DNA of 64,000 nucleotides, from assembly GCF_021223605.1 (NCBI RefSeq), contig NZ_CP075175.1, forward strand, positions 434,001 through 498,000, read 5' to 3'. The DNA comes from Paenibacillus sp. 481. Its GTDB lineage: Bacteria; Bacillota; Bacilli; Paenibacillales; Paenibacillaceae. Numbering within the stretch: position 1 is the stretch's first letter; the number at the start of each line of letters is the position of its first letter. The position numbers and the translations under genes are program-made. The notes under the pieces were generated by a model. That model was given only the letters and a program-made list of their open reading frames with translations, did not search any database and had not been told where the DNA came from. Below, piece after piece: positions 28,115-37,007 of this stretch.

Positions 28115-29674
28115 ATGTTCGGTAAAATGTGGAGCGCAGCGCTCTACGGAGTAGATGCTCGAATTGTACACGTTGAAGTCGATATTGCTTCTGGATTGCC
28201 TCAAGTCAATGTTGTTGGTTTACCTGACGCAGCAATACGTGAGTCAGTTGAGCGGATGCGAGCTGCTATTCGAAATTGCGGCTGGAAATTCCCGATGGAG
28301 CGTATCACGATAAACTTAGCCCCAGCAGATTTACGTAAAGAGGGAACTTCGTTTGATCTGGCTATGACGATAGCCGTGTTAACGACTAGCAAGCAGCTTG
28401 AGCAAGCACATTTTGCAAATACGTTTATTGTCGGTGAATTAGCGTTGGACGGCCAGACACGACCGATTCCCGGTATATTGTCATTGATTGATGAGGCGCA
28501 GCGGAATGGATTTAAGCGAGTGCTTGTCCCTGCCGAAAATGCCGCGGAAGCCCTGCTCGTTGGTGGCATTGAAGTTTACGCTTTATCCCATTTGACCCAA
28601 TTACGGCAGGAATACGATTCCAATGACGGACATTTGCTTGATCATTTGTTACAAACGAACCAACAAGAACAGGGTGCAAGGATATCTGTTGGCGATCGTA
28701 ACGAGGTTTCATTGCGCGAAGACTATGCCGATATTGTTGGTCATGTGCATGTAAAGCGGGCTATGACTATTGCCGCGGCAGGCATGCACAACATTATTTT
28801 AAGTGGCGCTCCTGGAACCGGAAAAACGATGCTCATCCGTCGTCTGCCCACTATTTTGCCACCGCTGAACGAGAAAGAGGCGCTTGAAGTATCGAAAATA
28901 TATAGCGTGTCAGGCAAATGGGATCGCCATTCCGAGCAGCTCATGAATACCCGTCCTTTCCGTTCGCCACACCATTCCATTTCAGCAGCAGGGCTTATTG
29001 GCGGTGGCTCCATACCTAAACCCGGTGAAGTCAGCCTCGCCCATCGTGGGGTTCTCTTTCTAGATGAACTGCCTGAGTTTCAGCGCCCCGCTCTCGAAGC
29101 GCTCCGCCAGCCACTAGAGGATCGCAGTGTAACGATTGCCCGAGCACGGGCTGTATTCTGTTTTCCAGCTCACGTTATGCTGGCTGCTTCTATGAATCCT
29201 TGTTCTTGTGGATTTCACGGTGGTAGCCAACAACGCTGCCAATGCTCTGCATTTAAGCTGCAACAGTATCGCGCGCGGCTATCGGGCCCGCTACTCGACC
29301 GCATCGATTTGCAAGTGGATGTGCCAAGGCTGCCTTTGCATGAATGGGACCAACCGAGCATGACCTCAGCTACGATGCGCTCACAAGTCATGGAAGCACA
29401 AGCGAGGCAACATGCGAGATACAAGCAGTTGCCGATTAGCTTTAATAGTGAGCTGAATGGCGTTTGGCTAAAACGTTTTAGCCGCTTAGACACCGAAGCA
29501 GCACATATGCTTCGCCAAGCCTATGAAATGCTCGGTCTAAGCTTACGCGCACATGATCGACTCCTGAAACTGGCGCGCACGATTGCTGACGTTGAGCATA
29601 GTGAGCAAATTCATGCGCCTCATATTGCAGAAGCAATTCAATATCGAAGTTTGGATCGACCTATTACGCATTAA
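28115..29674 (+). CDS. comM: ComM/YifB-type AAA+ ATPase
   Basis: 519 residues. It has an N-terminal ChlI/Lon-like domain (MWSAALYGVDARIVHVEVDI, GLPDAAIRESVERMRAAIRN), a Mg-chelatase-type AAA+ core with Walker A GAPGTGKTML and DELPEF, Cys-rich AASMNPCSCGFHG, and a C-terminal helical domain. Vibrio ComM is a helicase that extends branch migration during transformation; YifB homologues are often named competence proteins. The start is ATG 28115 with GAGAGGTG upstream; the longer frame would include the promoter. It is in the opposite orientation to its neighbours. Confidence 0.94.
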   Translation: MFGKMWSAALYGVDARIVHVEVDIASGLPQVNVVGLPDAAIRESVERMRAAIRNCGWKFPMERITINLAPADLRKEGTSFDLAMTIAVLTTSKQLEQAHFANTFIVGELALDGQTRPIPGILSLIDEAQRNGFKRVLVPAENAAEALLVGGIEVYALSHLTQLRQEYDSNDGHLLDHLLQTNQQEQGARISVGDRNEVSLREDYADIVGHVHVKRAMTIAAAGMHNIILSGAPGTGKTMLIRRLPTILPPLNEKEALEVSKIYSVSGKWDRHSEQLMNTRPFRSPHHSISAAGLIGGGSIPKPGEVSLAHRGVLFLDELPEFQRPALEALRQPLEDRSVTIARARAVFCFPAHVMLAASMNPCSCGFHGGSQQRCQCSAFKLQQYRARLSGPLLDRIDLQVDVPRLPLHEWDQPSMTSATMRSQVMEAQARQHARYKQLPISFNSELNGVWLKRFSRLDTEAAHMLRQAYEMLGLSLRAHDRLLKLARTIADVEHSEQIHAPHIAEAIQYRSLDRPITH

Positions 29675-29711
29675 TATCCATTATCTCTACCTAAAATATC
29701 TTTAAAATAGT

Positions 29712-29740
29712 TTGATTGCATATTGTTTTTTATGTATATT
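29712..29740 (+). promoter_or_regulatory. Promoter of the polysaccharide-lyase-like gene
   Basis: TTGATT (29712-29717), 17 bases, TATATT (29735-29740). It lies about 60 bases before the start at 29799, in AT-rich sequence that differs from the flanks. Confidence 0.6.
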
Positions 29741-29798
29741 AAACTATCGTCATAGATGGAACATCATACCTAGGAAACATATGGGAGGGTATCTCAAC

Positions 29799-30593
29799 AT
29801 GAGAAAAAATGCATTTACACTCGTAGTATTGACTATGCTAATCGGATTGATGTCGTCTGTTGTATCCGCTGCGGCGTACACCTTGACAGTCGATGCTGAC
29901 GGACCTAATCAAGGCAAAGATACTTACCAAATTTTCAAAGATGCTTTTGGTAAAGATCCAGTCGATGGCGCTGATCAAGATCGTATCTTTGAAGTCTCCT
30001 CCCCTATCGTCGGCAATGCGTTTGAATTTGTTGTTAAAAGCGACGATCCACTCGAAAATAACGCCAGCCAACGCAACGAGGTTAAAGTATACAATGCTTC
30101 CCGTGCTGAGCTAAAAGCACCCCAAAACTCGAATTATACGTATAAATGGAAATTTAAATTGGATAAACAGTTTCAATTCCCTGAAAACGGTAAGTTTTTC
30201 GCCCTCTTTCAATACAAAGCAATCGGCGGGGAAAATGATGATATTCCGTTACTGACGTTTAGTTTGGACGGTAAATTCTTAAAATTTTACCATAACCCAA
30301 AAGGCTCTGATAACACACAGCGTAAAGTATTAAGTCAAATCGACTTTACTCCTTATAAGGATGTGTGGGTCGAAGCAACGGTATCTGTTATAAATTCAGA
30401 TAATGGACAAGTGGCAATGACTTTGACAACGTTAGACGGCGCAAACGTACTACCGCCTTATAGCGGTAATCAAGACATGTGGATTGACGGAACGTCGATT
30501 ATCCGGCCAAAATGGGGCATATATCGTAGACATTACGTAGGCATACCTGAAGCAAAAGTTCAATTCGCTAATTTCCAAATCATGAAGCATTAA
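29799..30593 (+). CDS. Secreted polysaccharide lyase-like protein
   Basis: 264 residues from ATG 29799, with GGGAGGG eight bases upstream. A signal peptide (MRKNAFTLVVLTMLIGLMSS, cleavage likely after VSA near residue 26) is followed by one beta-rich domain with QRNEVKVY, YKWKFKLD, WVEATVSVIN and PKWGIYRRHY. These patterns match the jelly-roll polysaccharide lyase families related to heparin lyase I and glucuronan lyase (Pfam Polysacc_lyase). The substrate cannot be told from sequence. It has its own promoter and terminator, so it is an independent unit. Confidence 0.75.
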   Translation: MRKNAFTLVVLTMLIGLMSSVVSAAAYTLTVDADGPNQGKDTYQIFKDAFGKDPVDGADQDRIFEVSSPIVGNAFEFVVKSDDPLENNASQRNEVKVYNASRAELKAPQNSNYTYKWKFKLDKQFQFPENGKFFALFQYKAIGGENDDIPLLTFSLDGKFLKFYHNPKGSDNTQRKVLSQIDFTPYKDVWVEATVSVINSDNGQVAMTLTTLDGANVLPPYSGNQDMWIDGTSIIRPKWGIYRRHYVGIPEAKVQFANFQIMKH

Positions 30594-30620
30594 TCGTTTT
30601 TTAGTCATCGTCCATATAAG

Positions 30621-30685
30621 AGCCCCCTTTACATGAATAGTGGAATTTCCAGACGGGTTCCGCTATTCAGGCTAAGGGGGCTTTT
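30621..30685 (+). terminator. Terminator after the polysaccharide-lyase-like gene
   Basis: AGCCCCCTT (from 30621) pairs with AAGGGGGCT (ending 30682), and inside it TGAATAGTGGAA pairs with TTCCGCTATTCA. CTTTTA follows on the plus strand. The long stem may also stop yraN transcription coming from the other side. Confidence 0.75.
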
Positions 30686-30844
30686 ACGATACGACAGCTA
30701 TCAAGCTAGTCCTAAAGAACTAAAAAAATAGTAAAACTAGTAGAGCGGGATAACTTGAATAAGTAGTGTATATTCACTGCATACTGACTGTATAAATATG
30801 AAATGTATATTTGCAATACGTATGTAACGCTTATAATACGAATA

Positions 30845-31228
30845 TTAAAATGCGTGTTGATACCACTTCACATCATAGGTACCATCTTTTTGAAAAGTAA
30901 CCGCTATCGCGTCAAATCGAGTAGGCACGTCAAACTGCTGCTGTTGATAAATATACACTTGCGCCGTACGGCGTACTTGTTGAATTTTACGTGCATCGAA
31001 AGCTTCAGCTGCCGTACCGTTTCGCTGAGCTCCGCTGCGACTCCGCACCTCAACAAAGACCAGACAACCACCATCACGCGCGATAATATCAAGTTCACCG
31101 CTTCGGCAGCGCCAATTGCAGTGCAAGATCTCAATCTGTTGCGCTTGCAGCAGCTCCACTGCAAGCCGTTCCGCCTCAGCGCCACGCTGGCGCCGATGAT
31201 CGACAACAACCCGCAACTTCTCAGTCAC
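30845..31228 (-). CDS. yraN: YraN/UPF0102 family endonuclease-like protein
   Basis: 127 residues from GTG 31228, preceded by AAGGGGTGG. The restriction-endonuclease-like core is visible: RGAEAERLAVELLQ, NWRCRSGELDIIARDG and LVFVEVRSRS (the D...ExK-like motif ends in EVRS). The cellular role is not known. ATG 31294 gives a longer frame lying inside the previous gene. It overlaps that gene by 8 bases and converges with the lyase gene. Confidence 0.88.
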   Translation of the reverse strand: MTEKLRVVVDHRRQRGAEAERLAVELLQAQQIEILHCNWRCRSGELDIIARDGGCLVFVEVRSRSGAQRNGTAAEAFDARKIQQVRRTAQVYIYQQQQFDVPTRFDAIAVTFQKDGTYDVKWYQHAF

Positions 31229-31526
31229 GCGATTTCCACCCCTTTGTGGCACGCTGGTCTGTACGATAAATAAATGAAAGCACTTCTGCGACAAGATGAT
31301 ACAATTCAGGCGGGATTTGCTGGTCGATATCGATTTTAGAAAGTACTTCGACTAACGATGCATCTTCTTGTACAGGCACTCCACTCTCACGAGCCTTATC
31401 CAAAATACGATCCGCAAGCAATCCCTGCCCTTTAGCTACGACGACAGGTGCCTCACCCTGCTTCGGGTCGTATTTAAGTGCTACCGCCTTTGCGCGTTTG
31501 TAAGGCTGTTCTCCTGACGTACTCAT
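31221..31526 (-). CDS. FlhB C-terminal-domain-like protein (YlqH type)
   Basis: 101 residues that align with the end of FlhB in this same window, starting right after the NPTH cleavage site: AVALKYDPKQGEAPVVVAKG here versus AIAVRYDGNAMEAPQVIAKG in FlhB, and PPELYHLVAEVLSFIY versus PADLFQAVAEVLAYVY. It has no membrane part and no NPTH. It therefore resembles the cleaved cytoplasmic fragment of FlhB as a separate gene. It overlaps the preceding FliK-like gene by four bases (ATGA). Confidence 0.85.
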   Translation of the reverse strand: MSTSGEQPYKRAKAVALKYDPKQGEAPVVVAKGQGLLADRILDKARESGVPVQEDASLVEVLSKIDIDQQIPPELYHLVAEVLSFIYRTDQRATKGWKSRD

Positions 31527-33604
31527 ACGCGCATATCCACTCCTCTGTACGGCTTCAGCGCGTAATCGTCTGCATTGAACCGAGCAGACGGCGACTCGCT
31601 CTCCACCTCGTTCTGCTCTGGAGGCGGAAGTGCGCGAAACGCTGACAATTTGTAGCCCACGGTTTCAATCGCTGCATCTATTTCATCGCGAAAGCTAATC
31701 AACCAATCACCAAGCTCTGGATTGGGATGATGTATATTTAACGCTACTGCCCGATCAACGACTTGTACATCGACTAATGTTCGCCCCATCGCTTTCATGT
31801 CCAAGTCAAACCAAAGCCGACAGTTATTCGCATCTAACTCGCCCCGACGACCTTGCCGTGACTGAATATGTACGGCAGCCGTTTGTTTGCCGTCTGGTGT
31901 CATTAAAGGTACGAACATCGTGACGTGAGCAAACTGGGATTGCCGATCGCTGGCGAGCAGCAACTGTTGCCCTGTCACTTGCTGCACGAGTTGCTGCGCC
32001 GCCTCACGCAGTGCCGGCGGCACGTTCTCGCTTTGCATCAGCTGAAGCAACGCACTCTTCAGCGAATCCGCTTGCGCAGCCCCAGCCGACGCAGCGCTTA
32101 GTTGAGCAGTTGCCGCCTGTGGTAAAGAGGCGTCTGCCATCATTTGCGCTGGCATGCTAGCGAATGTGCCTGCCGCAACGTTAGAGCCCCCTGCTGTAGC
32201 AGGTGCACTGTTCGACTGTGCCGCCATGGCAGAAGCGCTTCCCGCCGCCGATGCCGTTTGCTGCTGGGTTAACGGCATGCGATGAACTTGCTGCTCATGT
32301 GTTACACCGAGCAAAGTGAGCATACGCCCAAGCCAAGCACCTGATCCTGAGCCTGCCGATCCTTGCGCACGTGCAGCTGATCCATCTGCCGCACGTAAAG
32401 CGCTGTCCGCTGCGTTTCCGGATGCTTGTCCTGCATGAGCAGTGTTCGCATTACCCGCACCTACAAGACTTCCATTAGATGCTGGCCCCGAACCGGCACC
32501 AGCCTTTATTGAATCACCCGCAGCAACCTGAGCGCTCGCAACACCACTTGCAGCACTTTTTGCAGTAGCAGCTTGACTACTCTGATTTAAATGGCTAGCC
32601 GAATGAGGCGCAGCGCGATTAGAACTGGCGCTGACATCACCAGCACTTACTCCGGTCGCACTACTTGGAGCGCTGCCTGACATGCCAGTACTGCCAGTCC
32701 CTAACGAGCCTTGCCCAACTGCCGATCCATTTGCTTGTGCTGCATGACTAGCCACAGCAACAGTACCGGAATTCGCTCCACCGCCCGCTGAACCTGTGCC
32801 CACTCCATTTTGCCCAGCCCCAGCAGCACTGCTATTGAAATGACCAGCAACGCCATTTCCTGCCGCACTGCCCTGCTGAGATCCTGAGGCTCCCGCTGAT
32901 CCTGGTATAAGTGTCAGTAAGGTGCGCACAAGCGCCTGCGCATCACGTAGCGCACCTGACCATGGCGCGCCACCTCCACCAACACCAGCTCCTGTACGTC
33001 CGCCATTTCCATCCGCACCAAGTACCGTATCACTTACGCGCTGGAAATTAGCAAGCAATTCATGCAGCTGCTTGCCAAACATAGCCTGATGCAGCCCGCG
33101 AACCGTCTCACCCGTTAACGGTAGTTGACGTCGCACAGCTACACTTGCCGCCTGCATCCACTCATCGGCCGCTACGTTTGGCGGCTTCATCGCAAAAGCT
33201 TGCGCAAGCTTGTTAGTCAGTTCCTTCGTCATAGGCACACCCGCCCGCTGAAGGTCCATAATTAAAGAACGTGCCCAAGGCTCGTTCGGTAGACCCGCTT
33301 GCTTTAACGTATCTCCAACCGTCTGGGAAGAAGCCATGCCTGCACCGTCTGTCGGCTTTAAAATGACGACACCGTCTGCTTGCTGCCCCTGAACTTGCAT
33401 CCAAGTCGTTTGCCCGGGCGTTAACGGTGTTTCCAATGTCGCACGCACAGGAACACCGTTAATGTTGACTGTTGCTTCACGGCCATTTTCCGCTACGTTC
33501 ATCACAACACCGCGCACAACTTGTCCGGTCTTCAGCTCTAATGCACGCGTCTCTCCGGGACTCGCCTCCCCAATAAGTCCGCGTACCAAATTTGTTATGT
33601 TCAC
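31523..33604 (-). CDS. FliK-like protein with long Ala/Gly/Ser-rich middle (YlqG position)
   Basis: 693 residues from GTG 33604. The N-terminal region (about 1-90, ITNLVRGLIGEASPGETRAL) is followed by an Ala/Gly/Ser-rich low-complexity stretch of some 300 residues, and a C-terminal domain (ELDANNCRLWFDLDMKAMGR, VALNIHHPNPELGDWL) that resembles the FliK C-domain. ATG 33622 and ATG 33610 are in frame, but GGAGG lies between them; GTG 33604 has correct spacing. The function is unknown; the paired FlhB-like gene suggests a type III export specificity role. Confidence 0.75.
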   Translation of the reverse strand: MNITNLVRGLIGEASPGETRALELKTGQVVRGVVMNVAENGREATVNINGVPVRATLETPLTPGQTTWMQVQGQQADGVVILKPTDGAGMASSQTVGDTLKQAGLPNEPWARSLIMDLQRAGVPMTKELTNKLAQAFAMKPPNVAADEWMQAASVAVRRQLPLTGETVRGLHQAMFGKQLHELLANFQRVSDTVLGADGNGGRTGAGVGGGGAPWSGALRDAQALVRTLLTLIPGSAGASGSQQGSAAGNGVAGHFNSSAAGAGQNGVGTGSAGGGANSGTVAVASHAAQANGSAVGQGSLGTGSTGMSGSAPSSATGVSAGDVSASSNRAAPHSASHLNQSSQAATAKSAASGVASAQVAAGDSIKAGAGSGPASNGSLVGAGNANTAHAGQASGNAADSALRAADGSAARAQGSAGSGSGAWLGRMLTLLGVTHEQQVHRMPLTQQQTASAAGSASAMAAQSNSAPATAGGSNVAAGTFASMPAQMMADASLPQAATAQLSAASAGAAQADSLKSALLQLMQSENVPPALREAAQQLVQQVTGQQLLLASDRQSQFAHVTMFVPLMTPDGKQTAAVHIQSRQGRRGELDANNCRLWFDLDMKAMGRTLVDVQVVDRAVALNIHHPNPELGDWLISFRDEIDAAIETVGYKLSAFRALPPPEQNEVESESPSARFNADDYALKPYRGVDMRV

Positions 33605-33699
33605 GATCATTCCTCCGTTCATTCCGATTCCTATACCTCTATATCGGCAAAACGAAGCCGGAACATAAGCTGCCGGCATCCATCACTTTCACTTGAGAC

Positions 33700-34350
33700 T
33701 TAAAATAATGTGAGTTGCTCTTGCACAAGTGATTTGAGAAAAGATCTTCGATGCATGGAAGTAGGACCATACTGTTCAAGCTTTTCATAATGCAGTTTCG
33801 TACCGTATCCTTTATGAGTGGCAATACCGTATTCAGGGTAGCGCTCATCCCATTCTCCTGCACATAATCTGTCGCGTGTCACTTTCGCAATAATCGAAGC
33901 TGCCGCAATCGATTGGCTATTGGCGTCCCCTTTAATAATCGCTTCTTGCGGTAATGGGATTTCAATTTTCTCTGCATCCACAAGTAGCACTTCTGGAGAG
34001 ACTGCTAATTGTTCGACCGCTGTCTTCATCGCTAAGCGCGCAGCTTGCTTGATATTAATACGATCGATCGTCTGCGCGTCCACATGTGCGACTGCCCAAG
34101 CGATTGCCTGCTCCATAATGATCTCATAAAGGGCATCCCGCTTTTTTTCAGATAGCTTCTTAGAATCATTAATTCCATCAATCACACAATCAGTTGGCAA
34201 AATAACAGCTGCAGCTACAACGTCCCCGAACAAGCAACCTCGTCCCACCTCATCAATGCCAGCAATATACTGGTAGCCTTTCTCCCAGTATTGTCGTTCC
34301 CATGCAAACAAATCTACGGGCGGTTGCGATTCTGCTTTTTTCATCCCCAT
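33700..34350 (-). CDS. rnhB: Ribonuclease HII
   Basis: 216 residues. The active-site start GIDEVGRGCLFGDVVAAAVI, INDSKKLSEKKR, VDAEKIEIP and the C-terminal ATHKGYGTKLHYEKLEQYGP are RNase HII signatures. It nicks DNA at single ribonucleotides and removes RNA from RNA-DNA hybrids. GGAGGAG precedes ATG 34350 by nine bases; the longer frame at 34380 lacks a ribosome site. Confidence 0.97.
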   Translation of the reverse strand: MGMKKAESQPPVDLFAWERQYWEKGYQYIAGIDEVGRGCLFGDVVAAAVILPTDCVIDGINDSKKLSEKKRDALYEIIMEQAIAWAVAHVDAQTIDRINIKQAARLAMKTAVEQLAVSPEVLLVDAEKIEIPLPQEAIIKGDANSQSIAAASIIAKVTRDRLCAGEWDERYPEYGIATHKGYGTKLHYEKLEQYGPTSMHRRSFLKSLVQEQLTLF

Positions 34351-34395
34351 TACACAGCTCTCCTCCTCTGCAAACAACACATATATATAACAATA

Positions 34396-34430
34396 GCGCC
34401 GTACACCATAAAGGCGTAACCAGCGCTACT
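34396..34430 (-). repeat. Hairpin between rbgA and rnhB
   Basis: TAGCGC (34396-34401) and GCGCTA (34425-34430) pair, with a second GC-rich pairing possible inside the loop. There is no good T-run, so it is at most a weak attenuator within the operon. Confidence 0.3.
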
Positions 34431-34440
34431 TGATACATTT

Positions 34441-35319
34441 CTATTTTGCCATAAATGAATATGGCTCTTCAAACGTAAGTCGTCCCATCTTCCCTGCACG
34501 CAGTTCACGCAAAATCAAGCTGGACGCCTTTTCCAAATCAACGCCACCGCCACTTACTAAGCAGCCACGTTTTCGTCCGATATGCTCCATAATCTGTACA
34601 ATTTCATCAGAATTATCAAGATCTTGCGGCAATCCCGGCAAATCAAATCGTTCCACAAAACGCTCCCCATATTGAGGAATTAAATATTTGAGCGCGTAAA
34701 ACGCGATATCTTCCACATTTAACAATTGTTCTTTAATTGCACCTGTTGCTGCCAGGCGATAGCCCACCGTTTGATCCTCAAATTTCGGCCACAAAATACC
34801 TGGCGTATCGAGCAATTCCATTTCACCTTCAACCTTAATCCACTGCTGTCCCTTCGTAACACCAGGACGGTCACCCGTCGCTGCTACGCTACGACCAGCA
34901 AGTTTGTTGATTAGTGTTGATTTACCGACGTTAGGAATGCCGACAATGAGTGCCCGCACAGGACGAGGCTTCATTCCTTTTGCAACTTGCCGTGCAATTT
35001 TATCTGCAAGCAGCTTACGAGCCTCGACAGGAATCTGATTCACGTTTGTACCCGAAGAGGAATCCACAGCCAACACTGCGTGTCCTTCATTCTGAAAAGC
35101 GCGCATCCATTTAGCCGTTACATCCGGGTCTGCCAAATCGGTCTTATTCAAAATAATGAGCCGTGGCTTATTCCCTAAAATATCGTTTATCATCGGGTTG
35201 CGGCTTGACATCGGCAGACGCGCATCCAATAGCTCGATAGCCACATCGATAAGCTTTAATTTCTCCTGGATTTGACGTCTCGCTCTGGTCATATGCCCAG
35301 GGAACCATTGGATTGACAT
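34441..35319 (-). CDS. rbgA: RbgA (YlqF), ribosome biogenesis GTPase
   Basis: 292 residues. The GTPase motifs are in circularly permuted order: G4 NKTDLADPD, then G1 [14 protein letters not shown], then G3 DTPGILWP. The N-terminus [20 protein letters not shown] and an ANTAR-like C-terminal RNA-binding part are also present. It is needed for late 50S assembly. GGAGGTGG lies upstream of the ATG. It lies between lepB and rnhB; in B. subtilis it also sits beside rplS. Confidence 0.97.
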   Translation of the reverse strand: MSIQWFPGHMTRARRQIQEKLKLIDVAIELLDARLPMSSRNPMINDILGNKPRLIILNKTDLADPDVTAKWMRAFQNEGHAVLAVDSSSGTNVNQIPVEARKLLADKIARQVAKGMKPRPVRALIVGIPNVGKSTLINKLAGRSVAATGDRPGVTKGQQWIKVEGEMELLDTPGILWPKFEDQTVGYRLAATGAIKEQLLNVEDIAFYALKYLIPQYGERFVERFDLPGLPQDLDNSDEIVQIMEHIGRKRGCLVSGGGVDLEKASSLILRELRAGKMGRLTFEEPYSFMAK

Positions 35320-35349
35320 CGCTATCCACCTCCATTTAGCCGTTATATG

Positions 35350-35973
35350 CTAATAATGTTCAATAAGCTTCATTTGTGACAGCGGCCAGAAAATAACGTC
35401 CGCCCGTCCAATCACATCTTTAAGCGGAATAAAGCCTAATGAGCGGCTGTCTGTACTATTTCCACGATTATCTCCCATTACAAAAATATGGCCTGCTGGA
35501 ACTTTCGTTTCAGTTACCATCTCGTTCGGGAAATCGCGATTACTGTACAGCTTTCCATTTTTGTGAGCTTCATCTAACGCTTGTTGTATGTAAGGCTCTG
35601 CAACCTTTTTACCATTTACGAGTAAATCGTCATCTCGATACTCAATCGTATCTCCTGCTACACCTATAACACGTTTAATTAAATCACGATTTTCACGCGG
35701 TACGTGGAATACTACAACCTCTCCCACTTCTGGATCACGGAAATCGTACAACATTTTATTAACGATCAGTCGTTCACCCGTCCAAAAATTAGGCTCCATC
35801 GAAGGGCCATCCACAATAAACGGCGCAAACAGTAACCAGCGGACGATTACAACAAGCACAACTGCAATCGCTATCGCTTTGATCCATTCCAGCAACTCAT
35901 TCTTTTTACCTGTCGGCTTTGCTTCCGGTTGATCCGGCGCGTTCGGTTGTAACAATTGATCTTTTTGATCCAT
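35350..35973 (-). CDS. lepB: Signal peptidase I
   Basis: 207 residues. One N-terminal membrane helix (about 30-50) precedes the catalytic Ser58 in DGPSMEPN and the catalytic Lys100 in RDLIKRVIGVAGD; GHIFVMGDNRGNSTDSR is the third conserved box. It cleaves signal peptides of secreted proteins at the outer membrane face. GGGG lies eight bases before ATG. It is located between rplS and rbgA. Confidence 0.97.
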   Translation of the reverse strand: MDQKDQLLQPNAPDQPEAKPTGKKNELLEWIKAIAIAVVLVVIVRWLLFAPFIVDGPSMEPNFWTGERLIVNKMLYDFRDPEVGEVVVFHVPRENRDLIKRVIGVAGDTIEYRDDDLLVNGKKVAEPYIQQALDEAHKNGKLYSNRDFPNEMVTETKVPAGHIFVMGDNRGNSTDSRSLGFIPLKDVIGRADVIFWPLSQMKLIEHY

Positions 35974-36082
35974 CAGCCGTGCCCCGCTTTCTCCTAGGAT
36001 GCGTATTATGTGTTCACCTCATGCGATCGTTTGCTTTAAAAAAGCACGTTTCGTCGCACGAATAAACGCCGCACAAATAGCA

Positions 36083-36105
36083 AAAGGGGCTTGCAAGCAA
36101 GCCCC
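36083..36105 (-). terminator. Terminator after rplS
   Basis: GGGGCTTGC and GCAAGCCCC form a 9-base stem with a two to three base loop, followed by TTTTG on the minus strand. It may be partly read through into lepB. Confidence 0.65.
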
Positions 36106-36115
36106 CGTTCGTTCC

Positions 36116-36457
36116 TTAACGGATCTCTTTGATTCTCGCTGCTTTACCGCGAAGATTACGAAGATAATAAAGCTTCGCACGACGCACTTTACCACGGCGA
36201 GCCACTTCGATTTTATCGAGCTTTGGCGAATGAAGCGGGAACGTACGTTCAACTCCTACACCGTAGGAAATTTTACGAACTGTAAACGTTTCGCTAATAC
36301 CACCGCCACGGCGCTTGATTACAACACCTTCAAACAACTGGATACGCTCACGAGTTCCCTCGATAACTTTTACGAAAACTTTCAAAGTATCACCAGGGCG
36401 AAAACTCGGAAGATCCTTGCGAAGCTGTTCTTGAGTAATCGTTTGTACGATATTCAT
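36116..36457 (-). CDS. rplS: Ribosomal protein L19 (bL19)
   Basis: 113 residues starting [20 protein letters not shown], with [17 protein letters not shown] core and [20 protein letters not shown] at the end. It lies at the subunit interface of the 50S ribosome. AAGGAGGGAG precedes the ATG. It has its own promoter and a structured leader. Confidence 0.98.
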   Translation of the reverse strand: MNIVQTITQEQLRKDLPSFRPGDTLKVFVKVIEGTRERIQLFEGVVIKRRGGGISETFTVRKISYGVGVERTFPLHSPKLDKIEVARRGKVRRAKLYYLRNLRGKAARIKEIR

Positions 36458-36490
36458 CTATGACTCCCTCCTTCCACACAGGTGTTCTTG

Positions 36491-36538
36491 CCTCTCAATG
36501 CGCTATGCAATAGGTGCGCATCTCATTGATAACAGAGG
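36491..36538 (-). promoter_or_regulatory. Structured rplS leader, possible L19 autoregulatory element
   Basis: On the minus strand CCTC, TCA and ATGCGC pair in order with GCGCAT, TGA and GAGG, giving an interrupted stem of about 13 pairs in the roughly 100-base rplS leader. Ribosomal protein leaders of this kind are known upstream of Bacillales rplS. The match to that family could not be tested here. Confidence 0.4.
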
Positions 36539-36565
36539 ACCACCGTATTCCAAACAACAGAGATT

Positions 36566-36594
36566 ATTTTAACATATAGCAGGAATTAATACAA
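36566..36594 (-). promoter_or_regulatory. Promoter of rplS
   Basis: On the minus strand TTGTAT, 17 bases, TAAAAT with a TG extension (TGTTAAAAT). It lies about 110 bases before the rplS start. Confidence 0.6.
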
Positions 36595-36667
36595 GGCTTT
36601 TATCTGTCCATCACTTGTACTACGCATGATGAAAAAAATGTATTCTTCTTCATGATGTAATCCACGT

Positions 36668-36874
36668 TTATTCATAAAGTGCATCTTTTAATTTGGAGGA
36701 CATGGTTGCTTTAGGTACCTGCTTCAAAATCGACTTGCGCAGCCGCTCATTTTCACCTGATAGCTGTTCAATTTGTTCAAGTAATTCAAGCATCAACTGC
36801 TTCGACTCGGGATTCAACGTCTGCTCGACACTGCCGATTCGTTGTTTGTAACTGGTCAACATTGGTTCTATCAT
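36668..36874 (-). CDS. Small coiled-coil protein, unknown function
   Basis: 68 residues, highly charged and helical. Residues about 25-50 (LMLELLEQIEQLSGENERLR) form a coiled coil. No family is recognised. It looks real because AAGGCGG precedes ATG at good spacing and a sigma-A promoter (36914-36943) stands about 40 bases upstream. It stands alone between rplS and trmD. Confidence 0.6.
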   Translation of the reverse strand: MIEPMLTSYKQRIGSVEQTLNPESKQLMLELLEQIEQLSGENERLRKSILKQVPKATMSSKLKDALYE

Positions 36875-36913
36875 GGCATAAATCCGCCTTCTCGTTTAAT
36901 TATGATAATTTCC

Positions 36914-36943
36914 ATTATAGACGTTGCATTTCAGTTTCGACAA
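36914..36943 (-). promoter_or_regulatory. Promoter of the small coiled-coil gene
   Basis: On the minus strand TTGTCG, 18 bases, then a perfect TATAAT. The start codon at 36874 is 40 bases downstream of the -10 box. Confidence 0.6.
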
Positions 36944-36973
36944 GCGCGTTCCCTGCTCATGATCATGATAAAC

Positions 36974-37002
36974 TGGACTTATTTAGTGGAATACGTTATA
37001 AT
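36974..37002 (+). promoter_or_regulatory. Plus-strand promoter with no gene downstream
   Basis: TGGACT (36974-36979), 17 bases, perfect TATAAT (36997-37002). The next annotated plus-strand gene is far away, so it may drive a small RNA ending at the terminator near 37350. Confidence 0.45.
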
Positions 37003-37007
37003 AGTGG

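Noticed and set aside
30803-31273. 156-codon plus-strand frame
   Set aside because: It lies opposite yraN and the FlhB-like gene, which have conserved motifs and coupled starts.
36920-36960. LexA-like box near GGAACGCGCTTGTCG
   Set aside because: The second half-site does not match the GAAC-N4-GTTC pattern.
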